This document shows positions 40,218-47,372 of a DNA stretch of 64,000 nt, one piece after another; the first letter of the stretch is position 1, and each line of letters opens with the position of its first letter. Position numbers and translations under genes: made by a program. The stretch lies in contig JBDIVS010000001.1 in assembly GCA_039794245.1 (NCBI GenBank), forward strand, positions 144,065 through 208,064, written 5' to 3'. The notes beneath the pieces were generated by a model. That model saw only the letters and a program-made list of their open reading frames with translations. It had not been told where the DNA came from and searched no databases. Origin of the DNA: DAITQM01 sp039794245. Its GTDB lineage: Bacteria > Pseudomonadota > Gammaproteobacteria > Xanthomonadales > Wenzhouxiangellaceae.

Positions 40218-41457
40218 TCCTCGTTGTCGAGTCGGTGGGAAGAGGCCAGCCCTGGATGCGGCCGGCGAAATCGTGTAAAAAATGACGCTGGGCGCGCGAC
40301 TGGATCGCCTTCGGTTGCGCCGCCCTGACGCGGGCGATCGCCGCTTCGGCGCTCTCCCCGTGCCAGATCAGCACCGCCGCCAACAGCGTGCCGGTTCTGC
40401 CGAGTCCACCGCGGCAGTGGAAGGCGACACCGCGGTTGGCGCCGATCGCCTGCTCGGCGATCCGGCAGATATCGACGGCCTGGGTAAAATCAGGGGCGGC
40501 CATATCGGCCATCGGAAAGTGGTAGTGCACCAGTCCATACTGCGCACCGGCATCGGCCCGGTATTCACACCTTTCCTCCAGGCAGAACAACAGGTGGATA
40601 CCGCGGGCCGCAAGCAGGGCATACTGGCGCTCGGCGCCGGCGATCAATCCGGGGCGGCTCATCCCACACAGCAGCGTCCCGACCACCCACCAGATCCCGA
40701 GTTCGCTTTGCGGCGCCGGCACAGGGGGCGGATTGCAATAACCGTTGGCGACATAGGCCAGGCCGACCGGCGTTTGTGGTCGAGCGAAAAACGATTCGGT
40801 GTCAGCCATTTCCTGAATCCGGCCGCCGGCGAGCAGCGCCGTGGTGCCGCCGGTGGCGAGACAATCCTGCCGGTTATGCGTCGCGACGATCACGATCGCC
40901 CGGCGGGCCCGTTCGGCGATCCGCCGGCGGACGATGGATACATGCCCGGCATCGAGATCTGCGGTCGGTTCGTCAAGCAGATACAGCACACCTTCCTGCT
41001 GCAACGTGGCGAGTACCGCCAGTACACGGCCGGCCGCGAGTGGCAGATCGTGCACCGGCCGGTCGAGAAGAGGGCTGAGCGCAGAAAGTTCCGCAAGCGC
41101 GAGCCATCTTTCGGCTTCGCGCTCGGCGATTCGATAACGCCGATCGAGGCACTGCCGGACGGTCGGCCAGGCGGCCGGATGATCCATGGCCAGGTGCGTA
41201 TGCTGGCGCAGCAGCACCATGGTCTTTCCCAACTCCGCAGCCGGCGCACCACAAAAGAGGGCCTCGCCGCGCAGCGCGTACCCCTCGCCCCCGGAACAAC
41301 CGGCAACCGCGTGCAGCAGCGTGGTCTTGCCGGCGCCGCCTGATCCAACCAGAAACAGCAACGCCGGAGACGAAAGCGCGACGTTAATCCCCGTCACAAT
41401 CTCCCGGTCGTGCCGGCAGGCCGTTGCATTCCTTATTCTCAACATGGCCGAAACCAT
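40198..41457 (-). CDS. Fusion of an ABC-type ATPase domain with a dual-specificity/tyrosine phosphatase domain
   Basis: 419 aa. Residues about 6-215 are an ABC ATPase: Walker A GSGGAGKTT (38-46), Q-loop LLRQ, Walker B LLDEPTADLD (Asp162, Glu163) and H-loop ATHN. The signature motif is degenerate (DLPLAAGR for LSGGQ-R), so paired ATP hydrolysis may be impaired. Residues about 245-400 are a cysteine phosphatase: the CX5R loop HCRGGLGRTG (347-356, nucleophile Cys348) and an Asp-containing MADMAAPDF loop upstream. No membrane segment and no permease gene are present. It is the first gene of the five-gene operon. I know of no characterised protein with this architecture. The start could also be the Met at 41445. 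Confidence 0.85.
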   Translation of the reverse strand: MVSAMLRIRNATACRHDREIVTGINVALSSPALLFLVGSGGAGKTTLLHAVAGCSGGEGYALRGEALFCGAPAAELGKTMVLLRQHTHLAMDHPAAWPTVRQCLDRRYRIAEREAERWLALAELSALSPLLDRPVHDLPLAAGRVLAVLATLQQEGVLYLLDEPTADLDAGHVSIVRRRIAERARRAIVIVATHNRQDCLATGGTTALLAGGRIQEMADTESFFARPQTPVGLAYVANGYCNPPPVPAPQSELGIWWVVGTLLCGMSRPGLIAGAERQYALLAARGIHLLFCLEERCEYRADAGAQYGLVHYHFPMADMAAPDFTQAVDICRIAEQAIGANRGVAFHCRGGLGRTGTLLAAVLIWHGESAEAAIARVRAAQPKAIQSRAQRHFLHDFAGRIQGWPLPTDSTTRNEYVIG

Positions 41458-41528
41458 AAACGCATATCATTCACTTATAAAGCATCCTCGCTTGTAATTT
41501 AAGAATGTAATCGGTCAAGGCCTGGATT

Positions 41529-41551
41529 CCTATCGGGAAATCCCCGATAGG
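41529..41551. promoter_or_regulatory. 9-bp palindrome in the divergent promoter region
   Basis: CCTATCGGG-aaatc-CCCGATAGG lies between the divergent ATPase-phosphatase operon and the LuxR gene (270-bp region). It is a good candidate operator for the LuxR protein. The rest of the region holds no gene; TATAAGTG-like AT-rich stretches next to 41470 may contain the operon promoter. Confidence 0.55.
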
Positions 41552-41727
41552 CGTGCGGCGCGTTGCACCGCTAGACTGCAAGTCCGGGCGAAGACAACAA
41601 AATCGACTCGCTGGGATAACTTAACTTTATATCAACACCGCATAACCGCATCCGCACTAATGTGTGCCGATCGCTTGCGGCTGTGGCCCTGAAGATAGGG
41701 GATGCGGGGCAAGAAATATGTGAGGAT

Positions 41728-42414
41728 ATGACCTGGAAAAAACTTCTCATCGCGGTCGATAGCGAGCTGTTGGCGCGGGGCGTGGCCGGCATCGCCCAGA
41801 CCTGCTCGGATATCGAAATCAGCGCAGTGACTCACGAAGCGGGCGAAACGCTCGCCGCCGTGCAGCGGCACGAGCCGGACGGTTTGATATTGTCCACCCG
41901 GCTGGTTCCGCCGCTCGCCGCCGAACTCGATGCGCTGCCCCGCCGGCCGCGCATTCTGCTGCTTTCCAACCGCCTGCATCCGGGCATCGATCTGGCCTGC
42001 GCCCGCGGCTGCGCCTGCGGCTTCGTCCGCTCGTCGATGCCGTTGACCGATTTCAGCGGCATTCTGGCGCGTGTCATGGCCTGTACGGTGCCAAACGCCG
42101 GTCGCGATGAGTGCCGGGGCTGCCCGCTGCCGAAAACCCTCAACCCATCGGGGCTGCCGCTGTCGCCGCGCGAATTGGAAGTATTTATCGCCATCGGCAA
42201 GGGCCATGGCAATACCCGGATCGCTGCGGATCTGAACGTCAGCATCAAAACCGTCGAAGCCTTTCGCGAAAACATCAAGCGAAAACTGCAAATCCAAAAT
42301 GCCGCCGAACTGCACAATGCGGCGGTCGCCTGGCGCAATGGACGCTACGTGTATGTCCCACCCACCCGGCACACCCAGTGCCGGCCGCAAGATGCAAAAC
42401 CCTCCCCGCTCTGA
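41728..42414 (+). CDS. LuxR/NarL-type response-regulator-like protein with a Cys-rich centre
   Basis: 228 aa from the ATG at 41728. The N-terminal half resembles a receiver (KKLLIAVDSELLARGVAGI, EPDGLILSTRLVPP, RPRILLLSNRLHP) but lacks the usual acidic pocket and clear phospho-Asp. Six Cys follow (CARGCACGF, then C-N10-CRGC), a possible metal or redox site. The LuxR HTH is LSPRELEVFIAIGKGHG to IKTVEAFRENIKRKLQI. It is divergent from the ATPase-phosphatase/GTPase operon and is its likely regulator. Confidence 0.8.
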   Translation: MTWKKLLIAVDSELLARGVAGIAQTCSDIEISAVTHEAGETLAAVQRHEPDGLILSTRLVPPLAAELDALPRRPRILLLSNRLHPGIDLACARGCACGFVRSSMPLTDFSGILARVMACTVPNAGRDECRGCPLPKTLNPSGLPLSPRELEVFIAIGKGHGNTRIAADLNVSIKTVEAFRENIKRKLQIQNAAELHNAAVAWRNGRYVYVPPTRHTQCRPQDAKPSPL

Positions 42415-42478
42415 CCGCAACCACGGACCGCCACGGAGGGGTGGGCTACAATCTGTCGCTCCACGCCGAGGAACCGCC

Positions 42479-43168
42479 TTGACCCGCCATCCTGAAATCC
42501 ACCACACGCACCGGATCGGCTGGCTCAGGGCCGCGGTGCTCGGCGCCAATTACGGGATCGTTTCAACGGCGAGCCTGGTGTTGGGGGTCGCGGCCTCCGG
42601 GGCCGACAGCGGGGTGATCCTGCTGGCCGGCAGCGCCGGGCTGGTGGCCGGAGCGATGTCGATGGCGGCCGGGGAATATGTCTCGGTCCGTTCGCAGGCC
42701 GATACCGAACGCGCCGATCTCGACCGGGAACGGCGCGAACTTGCGGCAGATCCCGAATACGAGCACGCCGAACTGACCGGCATCTATGTCCGCCGCGGCC
42801 TCAACCCTGCTCTGGCCGGCGAGGTCGCCCGGCAATTGATGGCCCACGACGCCCTCGGCGCCCACGCCCGCGACGAGCTGGGACTCAGCGACAAACTGGG
42901 GGCCCGGCCGCTGCAGGCGGCTCTCGCTTCGGCCGCGAGTTTTGCCGCCGGCGGAGCCCTGCCGTTGCTCATCGCCGCCTTCGGTGCCGCCTTTGTGTTA
43001 TGGACCGTACCGGCCGCCTCGCTCGCCGCCCTCGCCCTGCTTGGCGTCTTGTCGGCGTATGCCGGCGGCGCCACGAAGCGCGTCGCCGTAGCGCGATTGA
43101 CCTTCTGGGGAACGCTGGCAATGGCATTGACCTTTGCCACCGGGGCGCTGTTGGGTACCGTCATATAG
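42479..43168 (+). CDS. VIT1/CCC1-family iron/manganese transporter
   Basis: 229 aa with a TTG start at 42479 (GAGGA 7 nt upstream); the longer frame overlaps the regulator gene. Helix 1 reads AAVLGANYGIVSTASLVLGV, then AGAMSMAAGEYVSVRSQADTE, a cytoplasmic metal-binding helix region, and three C-terminal helices. In most members the first motif is GANDGIVS; here the Asp is Tyr. Relatives move Fe2+/Mn2+ out of the cytoplasm or into stores. Confidence 0.85.
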   Translation: MTRHPEIHHTHRIGWLRAAVLGANYGIVSTASLVLGVAASGADSGVILLAGSAGLVAGAMSMAAGEYVSVRSQADTERADLDRERRELAADPEYEHAELTGIYVRRGLNPALAGEVARQLMAHDALGAHARDELGLSDKLGARPLQAALASAASFAAGGALPLLIAAFGAAFVLWTVPAASLAALALLGVLSAYAGGATKRVAVARLTFWGTLAMALTFATGALLGTVI

Positions 43169-43230
43169 CATCGCCGGCACGCCGCAGGGGTTATAATTGA
43201 TCAGCCTTATCATCCCCGCCGGAAGCCGCA

Positions 43231-45213
43231 ATGCCTGCCAGTCAAAATTCCCCCGGTCAGAGTCCCCCCGCGTTTCGTCATTGGCAACTCGAACACGACC
43301 TCGACCGTGTCGCCTGGCTGACGCTCGGCCGGGCCGGCGAATCGGTCAATTCGCTCGGCCGCGAGGTGCTCGAGGAACTCGAAACCCTGGTCGCCGGCCT
43401 CGAACGGGACAAACCGGCTGGCCTGGTGATGATGTCGGGCAAACGCCAAAGCTTCATCGTCGGCGCCGATGTGCGCGAATTCGATCAGGTCGCCGACACG
43501 GCCAGCGCCCGGCAGTACATTGAGCGCGTCCATGCGCTGTTCGAGCGGATCGAAGCCCTGCCCTTCCCGACCGCGGTCGCCTTCGAAGGTTACTGCCTCG
43601 GCGGCGGCCTGGAACTGGCGCTGTGTTTCGATTTCCGGATCGCGCGTGACATTCCCGAAACCCGGATCGGCTTTCCCGAAATCAAGCTCGGCATCTTTCC
43701 CGGCTTCGGCGGCACGGCCCGGACAGTGCACCGGCTCGGCGGCCTGAAAGCCCTGCCGCTGATTCTGACGGCGCGCAATCTCAGCGCCCGCCAGGCCCGC
43801 GCCCTCGGCCTCGTCGATCAGGTGATCGGCCGCCACCAAGAACTGCGCTGGGCAGCGCGGCGCGCTGTACTGAAAGGTCTAAAAAGCCGCCGCCCCGGCC
43901 TTATCGTCCATCTCGTCAATGCCTTGCCGGTGCGCCGCCTGCTCGCCAAACGCATCCGCGCCGCAACCCGCCCGAAGGCCGATCCGCGCCATTACCCCGC
44001 CCCTTACGCCCTGATCGATGCCTGGGAGGCGCACGGCGGCAACCACCAGGCGCTGCTCACCGCCGAAGCGACCGGCGTGGCACGCCTGTTGACCGGCGAT
44101 ACCTCGCGCAACCTGCGCCGCGTTTTCAAACTGATGGAGCTTTTGAAAGCCGAAGGCAAGGCGGCCGACTTCAAACCGCATCGCGTGCATGTGGTCGGCG
44201 CCGGCGTGATGGGCGGCGATATCGCTGCCTGGTGCGTATTGCAGGGGCTCGAGGTGACGTTGCAGGACCGAGAGATGCAGTATGTCGAACCGGCATTGAA
44301 ACGGGCCAGGCAGTTGTTCAAGCGCAAACTCAAAACCCCCGAGCGCGTCGCCGCGGCGCAAAGCCGCCTCAGGCCGGATATCGAAGGGCACGGCGCGGCG
44401 CACGCCGATGTCGTGATCGAGGCGATATTCGAAAACCTCGAGGCCAAGCAGGCGCTGTTCAAAGCCCTCGAACCCAAACTCAAAAAAGGCGCCGTGCTGG
44501 CCACCAACACCTCGGCGCTGCCGCTCGCCGAGCTGGCTAAAGTCCTAGCCGACCCCGGCCGCCTGATCGGCCTGCACTTTTTCAACCCAGTGGCTAAGAT
44601 GCCGCTGGTCGAAGTCGTGCACGATCCCGGATTGACACGTGATGCGGAAATCGCCAAGGGCGCGGCCGTCGTCGCCGCCATCGGCAAGTTGCCGCTCAAA
44701 GTCAAAAGCAGCCCCGGCTTTCTGGTCAACCGCGTACTCAGCGCCTACATGATGAAAGCGCTAGAATTGCACCAAGAAGGTTACGCCAAAGAAGCGCTCG
44801 ACCGCGCCGCGGTCGATTTCGGCATGCCGATGGGGCCGGTCGAACTGGCCGACACCGTGGGCCTGGACGTCGGACTTTCGGTGATCCGCACGCTGCGCGG
44901 CGAAGCCGCAGCGCCGCTCACCGCCGAGCTGCAAAAACGGGTCGAGGCGGGCAAAAAAGGCAAGAAGACAGGCGAGGGACTGTATGTCTGGAAAAAAGGC
45001 AAACCGCTCAAGGATGCCGCGGCCGGCGCCGGCGCCGATCTCGAACAGCTCGCCGCCACGCTGCTCCAACCCTACTTCGACGAATGCCGCGCCTGCCTTG
45101 GCGAACGCATCGCCGCCGGCGCCGATCTGATCGACGCCGGGATGATCTTCGGCACCGGTTTTGCGCCGTTCCGCGGCGGACCATTGCATTATCTCGAACA
45201 GATGCATCACTGA
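43231..45213 (+). CDS. 3-hydroxyacyl-CoA dehydrogenase / enoyl-CoA hydratase (FadB/FadJ-like)
   Basis: 660 aa, shorter than E. coli FadB/FadJ (729/714). The crotonase half (about 1-220) has GADVREF, the oxyanion loop and GYCLGGGLELALCFDFRIA with GFPEIKLGIFPGFGGT. The dehydrogenase half starts at VHVVGAGVMGGDIAAWC (about 308-324), with ATNTSALPL and HFFNPVAKMPLVEVV. It performs the second and third steps of beta-oxidation. The thiolase gene follows 30 bp downstream. Gene symbol is left open because fadB and fadJ cannot be told apart safely. Confidence 0.93.
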   Translation: MPASQNSPGQSPPAFRHWQLEHDLDRVAWLTLGRAGESVNSLGREVLEELETLVAGLERDKPAGLVMMSGKRQSFIVGADVREFDQVADTASARQYIERVHALFERIEALPFPTAVAFEGYCLGGGLELALCFDFRIARDIPETRIGFPEIKLGIFPGFGGTARTVHRLGGLKALPLILTARNLSARQARALGLVDQVIGRHQELRWAARRAVLKGLKSRRPGLIVHLVNALPVRRLLAKRIRAATRPKADPRHYPAPYALIDAWEAHGGNHQALLTAEATGVARLLTGDTSRNLRRVFKLMELLKAEGKAADFKPHRVHVVGAGVMGGDIAAWCVLQGLEVTLQDREMQYVEPALKRARQLFKRKLKTPERVAAAQSRLRPDIEGHGAAHADVVIEAIFENLEAKQALFKALEPKLKKGAVLATNTSALPLAELAKVLADPGRLIGLHFFNPVAKMPLVEVVHDPGLTRDAEIAKGAAVVAAIGKLPLKVKSSPGFLVNRVLSAYMMKALELHQEGYAKEALDRAAVDFGMPMGPVELADTVGLDVGLSVIRTLRGEAAAPLTAELQKRVEAGKKGKKTGEGLYVWKKGKPLKDAAAGAGADLEQLAATLLQPYFDECRACLGERIAAGADLIDAGMIFGTGFAPFRGGPLHYLEQMHH

Positions 45214-45243
45214 TCCCGAATCGAACACCCGCAGGTTTTAATT

Positions 45244-46581
45244 ATGGCGCGCAAATCCAGTTCAACACCTTCCGCCGAAGCAGCGGCGCCGGCTGCCGCT
45301 GGGATGATCGCCGGCCGCCCGGTGGCCATCGTCGGCGGCGTGCGCATCCCGTTCACCCGCTCCAATACGGTTTATACCCGGGTCAGTAACCTCGACATGC
45401 TGAGCGCCGCGCTGCAGGGCACCGTCGAGCGTTTCGGCCTCGATGGCGTGAAAATCGACGAACTTATGGCCGGCGCCGTCACCACGCATTCGCGCGACTG
45501 GAATCTGGCTCGCGAGGCGGTGCTCAGCACGACACTCTCGCCGCTGACTCCGGCGACTACCGTCCAGCAGGCCTGCGGCACCAGCTTGCAGGCCGCCTTA
45601 CTGCTCGGCGCCAAGATCGCCTGCGGCCAGATCGACTGCGCCATCGCCGCGGGCAGCGACACGACCAGCGACGCGCCGATCGTTTTCGGTCAAAAATTCG
45701 CCACCCGGCTGCTCGACCTCAACCGGGCCAGGACGTTCGGCCAACGGCTCGCCGCTTTCAAAGGATTCAGCCTCGGCGAACTTAAACCGGTGGGGCCGCA
45801 GAACGCCGAACCGCGAACCGGCTTGTCGATGGGCCAACATTGCGAACGGATGGCCCGCGAATGGGGCATCGATCGCCGGGCGCAGGACGAACTGGCGCTC
45901 GCTTCGCACCAAAATGCCCATCAGGCATGGGAGAGCGGCTTTTTCGACGACCTCGTTGTGCCCTTCGCCGACGTGACACGCGACAACAACATCCGCCCCG
46001 ACAGCACGCTCGACAAGCTCGGCGCCCTGAAAACTGTCTTCGACCGCGGCCCGAACGGCACCCTGACCGCGGCCAACAGCACCCCTTTGACCGACGGCGC
46101 CGCGGCCGTACTGCTGGCGAGCGAGCAATGGGCGGCCGAGCACAAGCTGCCGGTGCTCGCCCGGCTGACCCACGGCCGGGTCGCAGCGGTCGATTTCGTC
46201 CACGACGAAGGTCTGCTGATGGCCCCCACCGTCGCCGTCGCCGAAATGCTCGCCGCCGCCGGCCTGACGCTGCAGGATTTCGATTTCTACGAGATCCACG
46301 AAGCCTTCGCCGCCCAGGTGCTGTGCACGCTCAAAGCCTGGAACGACGAGCACTATTGCCGCGAACGCCTCGGCCTCGACGGCGTGCTCGGTGAAATCGA
46401 CAAGGATAAACTCAACGTCAAAGGCGGCAGCATCGCCATCGGCCACCCCTTCGCCGCAACCGGCGCCCGCATCATCTCGACATTGGCCAAACTGCTCGCC
46501 GGCAAAGGCAAAGGCCGCGGCCTGATCTCGATCTGCACCGCCGGCGGCATGGGCGTCACGGCGATTCTCGAACGACCCTGA
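45244..46581 (+). CDS. fadI: Acetyl-CoA C-acyltransferase (FadI-type thiolase)
   Basis: 445 aa, the FadI rather than FadA size. The nucleophile Cys lies in QQACGTSLQAALL, the catalytic His in GGSIAIGHPFAATGAR, and the second Cys in ISICTAGGMGV. The N-terminus has a Ser/Ala-rich extension. It cleaves 3-ketoacyl-CoA with CoA. It forms an operon with the preceding FadB/J-like gene. Element E lies 65 bp after its stop. Confidence 0.9.
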   Translation: MARKSSSTPSAEAAAPAAAGMIAGRPVAIVGGVRIPFTRSNTVYTRVSNLDMLSAALQGTVERFGLDGVKIDELMAGAVTTHSRDWNLAREAVLSTTLSPLTPATTVQQACGTSLQAALLLGAKIACGQIDCAIAAGSDTTSDAPIVFGQKFATRLLDLNRARTFGQRLAAFKGFSLGELKPVGPQNAEPRTGLSMGQHCERMAREWGIDRRAQDELALASHQNAHQAWESGFFDDLVVPFADVTRDNNIRPDSTLDKLGALKTVFDRGPNGTLTAANSTPLTDGAAAVLLASEQWAAEHKLPVLARLTHGRVAAVDFVHDEGLLMAPTVAVAEMLAAAGLTLQDFDFYEIHEAFAAQVLCTLKAWNDEHYCRERLGLDGVLGEIDKDKLNVKGGSIAIGHPFAATGARIISTLAKLLAGKGKGRGLISICTAGGMGVTAILERP

Positions 46582-46646
46582 CCGATGCGGCACGGATGGA
46601 TTGACATGGATGGATGGGATTTTTTACGGTAAATTCGTATTTTTCA

Positions 46647-46879
46647 CCCAACTGTTGCATAAATTCCCGGAATTCTCGGTCAAGTAGGCGAGTGCAGCTT
46701 GTTCGATTTGCCGCGGAAGCGTAGTTATTCTTACGGTTCAAGGCAAAGCTGCCGCCCGCTTGGGCGAGAAACCGGGCGCGTCACCCCAGGTGAATTAGAT
46801 GCTTTGACTAATATTCTCATAACTTATTGATTTAATTAAGAAATATATAAATTCAAGCAAAATTTATGCAACTGTTGGG
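46647..46879 (-). mobile_element. Short inverted-repeat element, copy E (233 bp)
   Basis: Ends CCCAACTGTTGCATAAAT (46647-46664) and ATTTATGCAACTGTTGGG (46862-46879). Same 233-bp long form as copy D, in the opposite orientation; it includes the GTAG-N6-CTAC insert. Its right end supplies a stop codon (46864-46866) to the minus-strand frame that follows. Confidence 0.88.
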
Positions 46880-47231
46880 TTGAGGTTCAGATTCCGGCCG
46901 ATCGTCTCGCCGGTGAGACGCAACGCCGTGTTGTGCAATGCCAAGGCGGCCGTCCCGCGCTCGCCGGCCATTGCAGCCGGTTGACCGTGATCTCGGCGTG
47001 CAGATCAGAAGCCGGCTGCAACGCTTCCGGGACAAACGGCGCCAGCGCCGCGGACGCGGCATTGAAAGCCAGAACGCTGCCCCGGCCGAGGGCGAATCCA
47101 TCGCCCAACTGCATGGTCTGCAAGCGCATCGCCATATTGGCGGCGCTGTTGTTGATCTGCGCTGCGACTGCTAAATCGACCGAATCGGCCAGCCAGAGCA
47201 GAACCTTGCGGCGCAGAAAGGTGATGGACAT
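46864..47231 (-). pseudogene. Hypothetical protein, probably frameshifted, ending inside element E
   Basis: From the ATG at 47231 (GGAG 7 nt upstream) the frame reads MSITFLRRKVLLWLADSVDL and continues to about 46970, then changes character and stops at 46887. One base more near 46975-46980 would instead give AGERGTAALALHNTALRLTG and end NLNPTVA with a stop in the element's terminal repeat. The protein family was not recognised: helical, Ala-rich, no membrane segment except perhaps the first 20 residues. The lesion could also be a sequencing error. Confidence 0.45.
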
Positions 47232-47372
47232 CGGCGCTCCGAGGTGACTGGATGCTGGCGCGAAGCATCCCTGAGCGAACACTGCCGGCCGACGACCGGC
47301 GGCAACCGTTCAGTGAGACCGGTGCGGGGCGGGCTTGCTATCATCGCTTAGCCGCCGTGGCCGTGGCGGCGG

